DNA from: Propionibacteriales bacterium
Lineage (GTDB): Bacteria; Actinomycetota; Actinomycetes; Propionibacteriales; Nocardioidaceae
NCBI GenBank assembly: GCA_009377795.1
Contig: WHTJ01000011.1
Location: 1 to 64,000 of the forward strand
Direction: 5' to 3'
Length of the DNA stretch: 64,000 nucleotides
Shown here: piece after piece, positions 32,699 through 46,409 of the stretch
How positions within the stretch are numbered: position 1 is the first letter of the stretch
Layout: every line of letters starts with the position of its first letter
Made by a program: the position numbers and the translations under genes
Notes under the pieces: generated by a model
What the model was told of the DNA's origin: nothing
Database searches by the model: none
Seen by the model: the letters and a program-made list of their open reading frames with translations, nothing else

Positions 32699-34024
32699 TC
32701 AGGAGATGTCCCCCTGGATGTAGTCGACGTTCTCGAACGTGTTGTCTCGCTTGTACTCGTAGATGCCGATCGTGGCCGCGGACGGGCTTCCCCATTGGTT
32801 GAAGTTGATCGGGCCAGACACGCCTTCGTAGTCGATGTCCTCGCCGTCCTCCAGCAGACCCGCGCACTCCTCGAAGCCACCGCACTCCGTGCCCTCCGAT
32901 GACACGGCATGGAGGTTGGCGGCCAGGGTCGCCCCGGAGTCGTCCTCACCGGCGATCGCGGCGAGGCCGAGCAGGATCGTCGCATCGTACGCCTCCGGAC
33001 CGTAGGTGAAGTCCTCCAGGTTCGGGTCGGCCTCGAGTAGCCGGTCCCGGAACTGCGCGCCGAGCTCGGAGCCCGGGAACGTGCCGCGCACGCCCTGCAG
33101 CGTGCCAGGGTCGAACTCCGCCGACCAGTCCGCGAGGTTGCCGTCGACGAAGTAGACCTGCTTGTCGGCCGGACCGATGTTGTTGGAGATCATCTCGGGG
33201 ACGATGGACGTGGTCTCCTCGAAGCCGATCACGACGATCGCATCCGGGTCGGCGGCGGCGATGGTCTGCACCTCGTTGGTCCAGCTGGTCGCCTCCGGGG
33301 TGTACGGCACCTTCTCGACCACGTTACCGCCGGCCTCGGTGAACACCTTCTCCACGTTGTCGGCCAGCGCCTGGCCGTACGCCTCCTGGCGGAACAGGAT
33401 CGCAAGGTTGCTGTGCCCGTCCTGGGCGACCAGGTCGGCCATCACCGCACCCTGCAGGACGTCGGACGGCGACGTACGGAAGTAGTACCCGTTGTCGTCG
33501 CAGTTGTCGAACGCCGTGGAGGTGTTCGCCGGGGACATCTGCAAGGTGTTGGCGCTGGTGATCTTGTCGAGCACGCTCACCGAGACGCTGGACGACGCGG
33601 CACCGAGGATGGCGTCCGCGCCGGCGTTGAGCAGCTTGTCGGTCTCGTCGGGGGCGATGTCGGGTGAGCCGTCGCCGGAGTCGCCCCAGACGATCCGGAC
33701 GTCCTGGCCGAGCACGCCACCCGCGGCGTTCATCTCATCCACCGCGAGCTGGACCCCGGCCTCTTCCGGAGGGCCGAGGAACGCGAGGTCGCCGGTGCGC
33801 GGAAGCAGCGAACCGAACACGAGCTCGCCGTCACCCTCCTGTGCGGGTGGGGCCGGGCATTCCTCTCCTCCGGCCTGCGGCGGTTCTTCCTCCCCCGTGG
33901 GCGTCTCTTCCTCTGCGGCGGTGTCGCCGCCGTCGCCGTCCTCGTCACCGCCGCACGCGGTAAGGACCAGCATGGCGGCAGCGCCAGCGGCGGCTAGGCG
34001 CCAGGCGCGATGTGGGCGAGTCAT
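32699..34024 (-). CDS. livK: Branched-chain amino-acid ABC substrate-binding lipoprotein (LivK-like)
   Basis: 441 aa. The start at 34024 follows GGAGG. A lipoprotein signal peptide ends in the lipobox LTAC (AMLVLTACGGDEDG), and a Glu/Gly/Thr-rich linker precedes the binding domain. The periplasmic-binding fold type I opens with LVFGSLLPRTGDLAFLGPPEEAG-like sequence (positions ~68-95). It continues through GVQLAVDEMNAAGGVLG, typical of LivJ/K-type binding proteins. It delivers ligand to LivHM. It is encoded convergent to livHMGF with its own promoter region. Confidence 0.92.
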   Translation of the reverse strand: MTRPHRAWRLAAAGAAAMLVLTACGGDEDGDGGDTAAEEETPTGEEEPPQAGGEECPAPPAQEGDGELVFGSLLPRTGDLAFLGPPEEAGVQLAVDEMNAAGGVLGQDVRIVWGDSGDGSPDIAPDETDKLLNAGADAILGAASSSVSVSVLDKITSANTLQMSPANTSTAFDNCDDNGYYFRTSPSDVLQGAVMADLVAQDGHSNLAILFRQEAYGQALADNVEKVFTEAGGNVVEKVPYTPEATSWTNEVQTIAAADPDAIVVIGFEETTSIVPEMISNNIGPADKQVYFVDGNLADWSAEFDPGTLQGVRGTFPGSELGAQFRDRLLEADPNLEDFTYGPEAYDATILLGLAAIAGEDDSGATLAANLHAVSSEGTECGGFEECAGLLEDGEDIDYEGVSGPINFNQWGSPSAATIGIYEYKRDNTFENVDYIQGDIS

Positions 34025-34262
34025 GAACCCTCCGTTAAGTCAACGCCGGGTCCGCATGCACGTACCCGGGATGGTTTAGACAATGAGCGAAACTAGCGCT
34101 TCTCGAACCTTATCGGGTGGTCTCCCGATGAACCGCAGCGCCGTCGTTGCCAAGTTGTGACCTGTGGTCGGACGGTCATTATCAACCGTCGCCGTGGTTG
34201 ATGTCCATAACTCCGCAGCGTGCGTGCCGAGGACCACCGCACGGCCGGAATTTCGAGGCAAG

Positions 34263-35108
34263 ATGAGGCACATGTTCGCAGCCCGGTCGGCCCTCGTCGC
34301 TGCATTGTGTGTGATCGTCGTGGGCTGCGAGAACTCCCCGCCAGTCGGCGATCCGCCGCCGGAGTCGCCGTGGGCCGCCGGCTTCGAGCAGGACCGTCCC
34401 GACCAGGACACGCCGTACGCCGACGTGAGGCTCACCAACCTCGGTCGGACAGAGGTCACGGTCGAGGGGGTCCGCCTGCGCTGGTCCGGCTATCCCGAAC
34501 GCCGGTGGCAACCCGCGGACATGACGTACGGCGGCGGTCACACGCACCGCCTCGACATCCGGCTACCCCGACCGGCGTGCGACGACAATCCCGCCGAGCC
34601 GCCGGGCGTCCAGGTGCGCCTGGTGGACGGCTCGACGGCGACCGTGGAGCTGGACGCGCCCGGCGCCAAGTTGCTGCGCCTCATCTGGGATCGCCAGTGC
34701 GGCGAGCAGCGGCTGCTGGACGCCGTCGGGGTCGACTTCGAGGGGTGGCAGGAGGTGCGGCAGGGCGGTGGGCCCGCCATGCGGGTCCATCTCACCGGCG
34801 AGCGCCGGGACACGGACGCCGAGGTGACCCTGACCGAGACCCGCGGCAGCGTCCTCCTCGACCTCGAGCCGGCCGGTCGCGACCGCGTGCTACTGAGCCG
34901 CTCCGCCGCGCGCGGCCGGATCCCGGTGGTGGTCACGCCGATCGGCAGGTGCGAGGCTCACGCGCTCGCCGACAGCTCGCACACCTTCGACTTCAGGGTC
35001 TGGCTCAGCCTCGACGGCGGGCCCGAGCAGTCGCTGGTCATGCGCCCGGATACCCGGGCTCGCCTGCGGCTGGAGAAGGTGATCACGGACGACTGCGATA
35101 CCGGCTGA
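34263..35108 (+). CDS. Hypothetical lipoprotein
   Basis: 281 aa from ATG 34263, with GAGG just upstream; ATG 34272 is an alternative. The N-terminus RSALVAALCVIVVGCENSPP is a lipoprotein signal with lipobox VVGC. The mature part is beta-rich with Asp/Arg/Gly and two or three Cys (PRPACDDN, DRQCGEQ, GRCEAHA). The pattern VRLTNLGRTEVTVEGVRLRW resembles small extracytoplasmic Ig-like proteins. No family recognised. It lies between two substrate-binding protein genes of the branched-chain amino-acid type and is divergent from livK, so a link to that uptake system is possible but unproven. Confidence 0.7.
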   Translation: MRHMFAARSALVAALCVIVVGCENSPPVGDPPPESPWAAGFEQDRPDQDTPYADVRLTNLGRTEVTVEGVRLRWSGYPERRWQPADMTYGGGHTHRLDIRLPRPACDDNPAEPPGVQVRLVDGSTATVELDAPGAKLLRLIWDRQCGEQRLLDAVGVDFEGWQEVRQGGGPAMRVHLTGERRDTDAEVTLTETRGSVLLDLEPAGRDRVLLSRSAARGRIPVVVTPIGRCEAHALADSSHTFDFRVWLSLDGGPEQSLVMRPDTRARLRLEKVITDDCDTG

Positions 35109-35120
35109 CGCGGCGCGCGT

Positions 35121-36308
35121 CTACTCGATCTCCCGGTCCGTGACGATCCTGCCCTTCTTCACCCGGTACGCCCACATCGCTACGTCGGAGGGCTCGCCCC
35201 GGTCGTCGAAGGCGACCCGGTTCGTCAGACCGCTGCCGGTGTAGTCGTCGACGAACCGCAGCATGTCCTCGCGGTTGTCGATACCCTCGTCGAGCCCGGC
35301 GAGGAACACCCGCATCGCGTCGTACCCCTCCGCGGAGTACGTCGACGGTTCCACTCCGAACGCCTTCTCATACGCCCGGGAGAACCGCGGTGCCTCATCC
35401 GGCGGTATGCACGGGCAGGTGAGGATGGTGCCTTTGGTGGCTGCCCCGCCGGCTTCGATGTAGCCGGGGTCCTTCACCCCGTCGGTCGCCACGATGTCGC
35501 CCTTCCACCCGGCACGGCGCATCTGCTTCGTCAGCCGTGCGGCCTCCGCGTAGTAGCCGACGTAGACCAGAGTGTCCGCGCCGAGCGAGTCGACGGCGGT
35601 GACCGCGGCCGAGAAGTCAGTCTGCTGCTGTTGCACGGCGTCGGTTCCGATCACCCGGCCTCGGAGATCCTGCTGGATGATGGTGGCGAGGGCGGCGCCG
35701 TACTCCGTCGCGTCGTTCATGAGGAAGACCTTCTTGCCACCGAGGACGTCGGCGACGTACTGCGCGACCGCGGGGCCCTGGGTGGCGTCGTTGCCGAGCA
35801 TCCGGTGGAAGACGTCCCAGCCCTGCTCGGCGAGCGACGGGTTCGTGGCGGACGGCGTGATGACCGGCAGGCCGGCCTCGTCGAAGGTGGGGAGCGCGGC
35901 CATCGACTCGCCCGAGAATCCGGGCCCCACGACCCCGATCACCTCGGAGTCGGCCACCACGGACTCGGCCAGGCGGGGCGCCCTCCGCTCGCTGCCCCTG
36001 GAGTCGAACTCCTCCAGTACCGCCTCGCAGTCGGGGTGCTCCGCGTTGTACTCGTCCAGCGCCAGCTGCGCGCCGTGCCGGATGTTGGTCCCGAGGTTCG
36101 CGTAGTCACCGGAGAGGGCGGCGAAGACGCCGATCTTCTTGCGACACCCTTCGCCCCCCGCGGCGTCTCCCGGGGCGGCGCCCCGGTCGTCCCCCGCGGC
36201 GCCGCCCCGGTCGTCGGTCGTCACGAGGTCGCACGTCGACACCACCAGTCCGGCGGCCACCAGCCCGCCGATCACGCCGGCGCGCCAGACCCTGGCCATA
36301 CGGCTCAC
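35121..36308 (-). CDS. Second branched-chain amino-acid type ABC substrate-binding protein
   Basis: 395 aa. GTG at 36308 is preceded by GGAG at a normal distance, whereas ATG at 36299 lacks one. The signal segment VIGGLVAAGLVVSTCDLV ends in a lipobox-like VSTC, with an unusual Thr before Cys. The binding domain starts with KKIGVFAALSGDYANLGTNI and includes AQLALDEYNAEH and IGVVGPGFSGESMAALP, all typical of the Peripla_BP_6/LivK group. It is a separate protein from livK (shorter acidic linker, different sequence) and has no permease of its own nearby. It may widen the ligand range of LivHMGF. It is 12 bp convergent with the lipoprotein gene. Confidence 0.88.
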   Translation of the reverse strand: MSRMARVWRAGVIGGLVAAGLVVSTCDLVTTDDRGGAAGDDRGAAPGDAAGGEGCRKKIGVFAALSGDYANLGTNIRHGAQLALDEYNAEHPDCEAVLEEFDSRGSERRAPRLAESVVADSEVIGVVGPGFSGESMAALPTFDEAGLPVITPSATNPSLAEQGWDVFHRMLGNDATQGPAVAQYVADVLGGKKVFLMNDATEYGAALATIIQQDLRGRVIGTDAVQQQQTDFSAAVTAVDSLGADTLVYVGYYAEAARLTKQMRRAGWKGDIVATDGVKDPGYIEAGGAATKGTILTCPCIPPDEAPRFSRAYEKAFGVEPSTYSAEGYDAMRVFLAGLDEGIDNREDMLRFVDDYTGSGLTNRVAFDDRGEPSDVAMWAYRVKKGRIVTDREIE

Positions 36309-36354
36309 TGCGGCTCCAGAGTCCGGCGGCACGAGACTGCTCGCCGGGATCCGA

Positions 36355-36999
36355 TCACGTCCCGCCTTCCCCCTCGCCGGACGAGCCCTCCGCCACGGTC
36401 GGTCCATGGGCGAGCACACCCTCGGCGACCTCGCGCATGGACAGCCGCAGGTCCATGGCGGTCTTCTGGATCCACCGGAATGCGGCCGGCTCGCTCAGGC
36501 CGAGCGACTCCTGCAGGGTGGACTTCGCCCGCTCGACCAGCTTGCGCACCTCGAGCCGCTCCGCGAGGTCGGAGTTCTCCTCCTCCAGCTGCTTCAGCTC
36601 GGCGAACCGGCTTACGGCCATCTCGACCGCCGGGACAAGGTCGGCCTTGGAGAACGGCTTGACGAGGTATGCCATCGCGCCAGCGTCCCGCGCGCGCTCG
36701 ACCAGCTCGCGCTGGCTGAAGGCGGTGACGATCACCACCGGCGCGGTCCGATTCTGCGCGATCCGCTCGGCGGCGGAGATGCCGTCCAGCTTAGGCATCT
36801 TGATGTCGAGCACGACCAGGTCGGGGCGATGCTCCTCGGCCAGGCCGACCGCGGCCTCGCCGTCCGCGGCCTCGCCCACGACGGCGTACCCCTCCTCGCG
36901 CAGCATCTCCACCAGGTCGAGCCGGATCAGCGCCTCGTCCTCGGCGACCACGACTCGACGATCGGTGCGTGCCTCGGTCGGCTGGGCAGTCTCATTCAC
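36355..36999 (-). CDS. pdtaR: ANTAR-domain response regulator (PdtaR-like)
   Basis: 214 aa, GTG start at 36999. The receiver domain has acidic pocket AEDEALIRLD, phosphoacceptor Asp65 in VVLDIKMPKLDG and Lys114 in YLVKPFSK. A coiled linker leads to the ANTAR RNA-binding domain (~140-195: RKLVERAKSTLQESLGLSEP, AFRWIQKTAMDLRLSMREVA). ANTAR regulators bind paired hexaloop hairpins in mRNA leaders and prevent termination. PdtaS, the usual partner kinase, is not in the window. No ribosome site is seen; TAACCT at -13 to -8 may serve as -10 of a leaderless mRNA. The C-terminal end is a short Gly/Glu-rich tail. Confidence 0.92.
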   Translation of the reverse strand: MNETAQPTEARTDRRVVVAEDEALIRLDLVEMLREEGYAVVGEAADGEAAVGLAEEHRPDLVVLDIKMPKLDGISAAERIAQNRTAPVVIVTAFSQRELVERARDAGAMAYLVKPFSKADLVPAVEMAVSRFAELKQLEEENSDLAERLEVRKLVERAKSTLQESLGLSEPAAFRWIQKTAMDLRLSMREVAEGVLAHGPTVAEGSSGEGEGGT

Positions 37000-37156
37000 A
37001 CTGCGAAGGTTACTGGCCGCTCGATCGGGACGGGAACCGACACGTGTGGCCTTCCACACTTCCGAGACTTCCGAGATAGGCCGGTGGATTGTGCTCTCGC
37101 CATGCGTCCTGCCCGGCTGGTTCCACCCGCTACAGTTCTCCTGGGAAACCGCCCAG

Positions 37157-37241
37157 GCCGGGTTGATGGAATTAGGCAGACATGATGGATTCAAAATCCA
37201 TTGTCCGAGAGGACGTGTGGGTTCGAGTCCCACACCCGGCA
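37157..37241 (+). tRNA. tRNA-Leu (anticodon CAA)
   Basis: An 85-nt cloverleaf with a long variable arm. The acceptor stem is GCCGGGT (37157-37163) with ACCCGGC (37234-37240) and discriminator A. The D-arm contains GGAATTAGGCAGACA. The anticodon stem ATGGA/TCCAT encloses loop TTCAAAA, giving anticodon CAA for codon UUG. The variable arm is TGTCCGAGAGGAC and the T-arm GTGGGTTCGAGTCCCAC. CCA is not encoded. Confidence 0.96.
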
Positions 37242-37273
37242 CGGACTGTCGGCGCTCGGTGCGAGCATCGGGC

Positions 37274-37886
37274 ATGGCACACATGCGGCCGATCGAGGTC
37301 GTCCAGTCCGCGCTCTGGTTCTCCGACCTCGGGCTGATCGACGCAGACAACGCGGCGATTCACCGTGCAGGCACGACGCGGCGTCTTCTCGTTGTCCATC
37401 TACAACGATGCTCGTTACGAAACGCTGAACGCCGAGATTGCCGCCAGCATGCGTCGGGTCAAGCCCGGCGGCCACCCGTACACTCGCCTCGCTCCGGGCT
37501 GCCTGATCACCACCCTGTACTGGAAACACTGGCCCTGCCTGTTCCCGCAACATGGTCCGGGCCGCAAGCACGAGCGCAAGATCGAGCTGGCCGACTGGCA
37601 GCGGGAGATCGTCCGGGAACGCCCCGGCAGGTTCCTCCGTGGGTTGTTCCACTCCGATGGCTGCCGCTTCACCAACTGGACCGAGAAGATCATCGCCGGT
37701 CGACGCAAGCGATACGAGTACCCCAGGTACTTCTTCTCCAACTCGTCGCCGGACATCATCGGCCTGTGCACCTGGGCGCTCGACCTGCTGAAGATCGAAT
37801 GGCGGATGGCGCGCCCCAACGCGGTCTCGGTTGCGCGCCGCGAGGCGGTTGCCCGGCTGGACGAGCACGTCGGGCCGAAGTCCTGA
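37274..37886 (+). pseudogene. Decayed LAGLIDADG-like HTH protein, internal deletion and frameshift
   Basis: From 37274 a frame encodes an N-terminal segment (MAHMRPIEVVQSALWFSDLG, then LIDADNAAIHRAG) like the start of actinobacterial HTH/LAGLIDADG-type proteins. From about 37377 another frame continues with GVFSLSIYNDARYETLNAEI to LFPQHGPGRKHERKIELADW, LRGLFHSDGCRFTNWT, YFFSNSSPDIIGLCTWALDL and ISVARR-type ending VSVARREAVARLDEHVG. Intact relatives, as I recall them, have a HTH (TIRKWRRRYQ-like) and a zinc-ribbon/WYLGDGHIS stretch between these parts; it is missing here. The C-terminal frame alone is open for 173 codons from 37365 and may be expressed. It lies 32 bp after tRNA-Leu, an ordinary spot for mobile DNA. 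Confidence 0.65.
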
Positions 37887-37923
37887 CCGGCCGCGGAGAG
37901 CCCGGACAGCGTGGGCGGTCGGG

Positions 37924-39369
37924 CTAGACCCGCCGGTACGCCGGGGCGACGCCGCTGATCGCGTCGCCCATCCGATGGATGCGCAGCGCGTTCGTCGACC
38001 CGGGAATGCCCGGCGGGCTGCCGGCGACGATCACCACCTGCTCGCCCCGCTCACACCGCTTCACGTCCAGCAGGCCGCGGTCGACCTGCATCACCATCTC
38101 GTCGGTGTGCTCGACGGCGGGTCCGAGAAAGGTCTCCACTCCCCACGTGAGCGCCAGCTGCGAACGGACCGCCGGGTCGGGCGTGAAGGCCAGCACCGGG
38201 ACCCGGGAACGCAGCCGGGCCAGCCGTCGAGCGGAGTCACCGCTCTGGGTGAAGGCCACCAGGAACTTCGCCCCGACCCGCTCGGCTACCTCGGCGGCGG
38301 CCTTGCAGATCACCCCGCTGCGGGTTCGCGGCTGCCAGTCGACGCCGGCGACCTGCTCGAGGCCCTCCTCCTCGGTGGAACGGATGATGCGCTCCATCGT
38401 CGACACCGCGGCCACCGGATAGTCCCCGATGGAGGTCTCGCCCGACAGCATGACGGCGTCCGCACCGTCGAGTACGGCGTTCGCCACGTCCGACGCCTCC
38501 GCGCGGGTCGGGCGCGGCGCGGACATCATCGACTCCAGCATCTGGGTGGCGACGATCACCGGCTTGGCGTTACGGCGGGCCAGCTCGATGATCCGCTTCT
38601 GCACTATCGGCACGGACTCCAGGGGCATCTCGACGCCGAGATCCCCGCGCGCGACCATGAACCCGTCGAACGCGGCAATGATCTCGTCGAGGTTGTCGAT
38701 CGCCTGCGGCTTCTCCAGCTTCGCGATCACCGGCAGCATCACCCCCTCCTCGGCCATGATCTTGCGTACCGGCTCGACATCCTGAGCCGACCGGACGAAC
38801 GACAGGGCGATCCAGTCGGCCCGCAGGTGCAGCGCCCAGCGCAGGTCCGCTGCATCCTTCTCCGACAGGGCGGGCGCGCTCACCACCGCACCTGGGAGGT
38901 TGATGCCCTTGTTGTCACTGACCGCTCCGCCGTACTCGACCGTCGTCTGGACATCGGACCCGGCGACATCGCGCACCCTCAGCCGCACGTTGCCGTCGTC
39001 GATCAGGATCTCGTCGCCCGGGTGGACGTCGCTGGTCAGGCCGCCGTACGTCGTGGAGCATCCGCGCGCATCGCCGGGTATGTCGCGGGTGCTGATGGTG
39101 AACGGATCACCCGGTCGCAGTTCGACCGGACCGCCGGCGAACTGGCCGAGACGGATCTTCGGACCCTGGAGATCGACGAGCACGCCCACGGCCCGGCCAG
39201 AGGCATCGGCGGCCTCACGCACCATGCGGTAGGCCCGCTCGTGATCCTCGTGGCCACCGTGGCTGAGGTTGAGCCGGGCAACGTCCATGCCGGACTCGAC
39301 CAGCTCGCGAATCCGCTGGGGGGTCGCGGTCGCGGGACCCAGCGTGCAGACGATCTTCGCGCTTCTCAC
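37924..39369 (-). CDS. pyk: Pyruvate kinase
   Basis: 481 aa, GTG start at 39369 (MRSAKIVCTLGPATATPQRI). Substrate and cation residues: RLNLSHGGHEDH, LVDLQGPKIRLG, the catalytic Lys/Glu loop IAKLEKPQAIDNLDEI, FMVARGDLGVEMP, and VATQMLESMM. The C-terminal regulatory domain contains AFTQSGDSARRLARLR. It converts phosphoenolpyruvate and ADP to pyruvate and ATP, the last step of glycolysis. No ribosome site is visible; TACGCT lies at -12 to -7, so a leaderless mRNA is likely. Confidence 0.96.
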   Translation of the reverse strand: MRSAKIVCTLGPATATPQRIRELVESGMDVARLNLSHGGHEDHERAYRMVREAADASGRAVGVLVDLQGPKIRLGQFAGGPVELRPGDPFTISTRDIPGDARGCSTTYGGLTSDVHPGDEILIDDGNVRLRVRDVAGSDVQTTVEYGGAVSDNKGINLPGAVVSAPALSEKDAADLRWALHLRADWIALSFVRSAQDVEPVRKIMAEEGVMLPVIAKLEKPQAIDNLDEIIAAFDGFMVARGDLGVEMPLESVPIVQKRIIELARRNAKPVIVATQMLESMMSAPRPTRAEASDVANAVLDGADAVMLSGETSIGDYPVAAVSTMERIIRSTEEEGLEQVAGVDWQPRTRSGVICKAAAEVAERVGAKFLVAFTQSGDSARRLARLRSRVPVLAFTPDPAVRSQLALTWGVETFLGPAVEHTDEMVMQVDRGLLDVKRCERGEQVVIVAGSPPGIPGSTNALRIHRMGDAISGVAPAYRRV

Positions 39370-39375
39370 GTGGAG

Positions 39376-39381
39376 AGCGTA
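39376..39381 (-). promoter_or_regulatory. -10 element for leaderless pyk transcript
   Basis: TACGCT on the minus strand at -12 to -7 relative to the GTG start at 39369, with no Shine-Dalgarno sequence in between. Confidence 0.5.
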
Positions 39382-39481
39382 GTCAACTCCGCGCGCGGGG
39401 CTCGCGGCGAGCCCCGCGCGTCGCACCGGGCTTCCACGCCGTACCGCGTTCCCTTCGGGATCGCACATCCGGTCCGCCAGA

Positions 39482-39499
39482 ACTGCAATCTCGGCGCAA
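39482..39499 (+). repeat. Dispersed motif, partial copy 3
   Basis: The 14-bp core TGCAATCTCGGCGC (39484-39497) matches the 20-bp dispersed motif at 166-185 and 55466-55485. It lies in the 164-bp gap between gltD (3' end at 39534) and pyk. Confidence 0.5.
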
Positions 39500-39533
39500 G
39501 GTCGGTCGGCCGACCGGACGGGCACCGACGGGG

Positions 39534-40992
39534 TCAGACCGCCAGGGGCCGGGCGGTCGGCGGGATCGGGGCCGGCAGCGTCGAACTCCCCATGAGGTAC
39601 GCGTCGACACCGGCCGCGCACGCCCGCCCCTCCGCGATCGCCCACACGATCAAGGACTGGCCGCGGCCGCAGTCGCCGGCGACGAAGACGCCCGGCAATG
39701 AGGACAGGTACGACTCGTCCCGCACGATGTTGCCGCGGTCGTCCAGCTCCAGACCGAGCTGCCCGACCATGCCGTCCTGCTCCGGACCGGTGAACCCCAT
39801 CGCGAACAGCACCAGCTCCGCGGGCAGCTCGCGCTGGCTGCCCTCGATCGGCTGGAACCGCCCGTCGACCAGCTCGACCTCCACGACCCGCAAACCGCGC
39901 ACGTTGCCGTCCTCGTCGCCGAGGAACTCGTCGGTTGACAGCGAGTACATGCGGTCGCCGCCCTCCTCGTGGGCGCCCGACGCGCGCATGATCATCGGGT
40001 ACGTCGGCCACGGCTGCGTGTCCGGCCGCTCCTCGGGCGGCCGCGGCATGATCTCCAGCTGCACGACCGACTTCGCGCCCTGGCGATGTGCGGTGCCGAG
40101 GCAGTCCGCACCGGTGTCGCCGCCGCCGATGATCACCACGTTCTTGCCGGCCGCCGTGATCTGGTCCTCGACCTGCTCGCCGAGCGCGACCCGGTTCGCC
40201 TGCGGAAGGTAATCCATCGCCTGGTGGATCCCGGCGAGATCCCGCCCGGCGATGGGGAGGTCGCGGCGTACCGTCGCACCGACGGCGAGTACGACGGCGT
40301 CATAACGGTCACACAGGGCACGGGCGTCGAGGTCCTCCCCAACCGAGGCGTTGCAACGGAAGATCGTGCCTTCCCTCCGCATCTGGTCGAGACGGCGCTC
40401 GAGATGCCGTTTCTCCATCTTGAACTCGGGGATGCCGTAACGGAGCAGCCCGCCGGCCTTGTCGTCGCGCTCGTAGACCGCGACCGTGTGTCCGGCGCGG
40501 GTGAGCTGCTGCGCCACGGCCAGGCCGGCCGGACCAGACCCGACGACCGCGACCGTCTTGTCGGACATGTAGTCCGGCGGCCGGGGTCGGACCGTACCGT
40601 CGTCCCAGGCGCGATCGATGATCGCCACCTCGACGTTCTTGATGGTGACCGCGTCGGCGTTGATCCCCAGTACGCACGAGGTCTCGCACGGTGCCGGGCA
40701 CAACCGGCCGGTGAACTCCGGAAAGTTGTTCGTGGCGTGCAGTCGCTCGATGGCCGCCGCCCAGTCGTCGCGCCACACCAGGTCGTTCCACTCCGGGATC
40801 AGGTTGCCCAGCGGACAGCCCTGGTGGCAGAACGGGATGCCGCAGTCCATGCACCGGCCCGCCTGCTCGGTGACGATCGGCAGCAGCACCCGGCCGGCGT
40901 CGTCCGGGTAGATCTCCCGCCAGTCCTGCACGCGTTCCCCGACCGGGCGGCGCTTCGCCACCTCGCGTGGCGTGGTCAGGAAGCCCTTCGGG

Positions 40993-41000
<8 letters not shown>
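39534..41000 (-). CDS. gltD: Glutamate synthase small subunit
   Basis: 488 aa. The N-terminal 4Fe-4S ligands are in [17 protein letters not shown] and CPAPCETSC. The FAD site is [13 protein letters not shown] with [16 protein letters not shown]. The NADPH site is [17 protein letters not shown], and the C-terminal FAD motif is [21 protein letters not shown]. It supplies electrons from NADPH to the large subunit. Its start overlaps the end of gltB by 8 bp, giving coupled translation in a gltBD operon. Confidence 0.96.
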
Positions 41001-45519
<4,519 letters not shown>

Positions 45520-45553
45520 CGGGACCACCCGTCGTCTTGAGGTATTCAGTCAG

Positions 45554-45580
45554 TCACGTTTCGGACAAAAGTCGGTCACG
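45554..45580. promoter_or_regulatory. Possible GlnR-type site upstream of gltB
   Basis: GTCAC-n6-GACAA-n6-GTCAC (45554-45580) repeats with the 11-bp periodicity of GlnR boxes (GTNAC-n6-GAAAC). The b-half is a poor match (GACAA for GAAAC). The site is 35-61 bp upstream of the gltB start. Confidence 0.35.
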
Positions 45581-45698
45581 TCAACTGCCCAGGGACGACA
45601 CTGGCCCTGTTGGCGACTTAGTCGAGCCTACACGAGAGGTTTCGGCGGAGTCAGATTCTGATCTCACGCCGGACATCGGCCGTTCCCAGCGTGCGAGC

Positions 45699-46409
45699 TC
45701 AGCCCACGCTCGCGCCCACCAGCAGTCCGAACGCGTAGGTGACGGCGGCCGCGGCGCCTCCGAGCAGCATCTGCCGCAGCCCGGACCACCACCACGCCCG
45801 GATTGTGACCTGCGCCACAACGGCGCCGCAGGCGAACAGCGCGCCCAGTGTCAGGACCAGGGCCGGCCAGACGTGGTCCGCGCCCACGAGGTACGGCGTC
45901 AGCGGCACCGCGGCGCCGGCCGCGAACGAGCCGAACGACGCCAGCGCAGCGACCCACGGCGACGGCAGATCCGCCGGATCCACCCCGAGCTCCTCCATCG
46001 CGTGTACGGCGACCGCCCGGTCCACGTCGCGGTGTACCTGCTCGGCCATGCTGCGCGCGGCCTCCGGCTCGATGCCCTTCTCCACCCACATGGCCGTGAG
46101 CTCGGCGGTCTCCCCCACCGGGTCGTCGATGATCTCCGCGCGCTCCTTGGCCACCTCGGCCGCGGCGTATTCCGACTGGCTCGCGACGCTGGTGTACTCG
46201 CCGGCCGCCATCGAGAACGCGCCGGCCGCGAGCCCCGCGACGCCGGCGAGCACCACCGCATCGGAGTCGGTTCCACCGGTGCCGCCGACCACGCCGGTGA
46301 TCAGCGCGAAGTTGGACACCAGACCGTCCATCGCGCCGAACACCGCTGGCCGCAGCCAGCCGCTGTTGATGTCGGGATGCTCATGCCGGACGGTCTCCAC
46401 CTGCGCCAT
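45699..46409 (-). CDS. VIT1/CCC1-family membrane transporter
   Basis: 236 aa from ATG 46409 (MAQVETVRHEHP). The first helix carries RPAVFGAMDGLVSNFALITG, the VIT1/CCC1 signature with the conserved D-G-L. It is followed by GVAGLAAGAFSMAAGEYTSV with metal-related Met/Glu. A central cytoplasmic metal-binding helix pair (VAKERAEIIDDPVGETAELT; KGIEPEAARSMAEQVHRD) and three more C-terminal helices complete the five-TM layout. The family exports Fe2+/Mn2+ from the cytoplasm. TACTCT lies 8-13 bases before the ATG and no ribosome site is seen. Confidence 0.88.
   Translation of the reverse strand: MAQVETVRHEHPDINSGWLRPAVFGAMDGLVSNFALITGVVGGTGGTDSDAVVLAGVAGLAAGAFSMAAGEYTSVASQSEYAAAEVAKERAEIIDDPVGETAELTAMWVEKGIEPEAARSMAEQVHRDVDRAVAVHAMEELGVDPADLPSPWVAALASFGSFAAGAAVPLTPYLVGADHVWPALVLTLGALFACGAVVAQVTIRAWWWSGLRQMLLGGAAAAVTYAFGLLVGASVG

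Noticed and set aside
37142-37930. Genomic island at tRNA-Leu
   Set aside because: No integrase, no repeated tRNA 3' end, and the next gene is pyk; only a single decayed gene is present.
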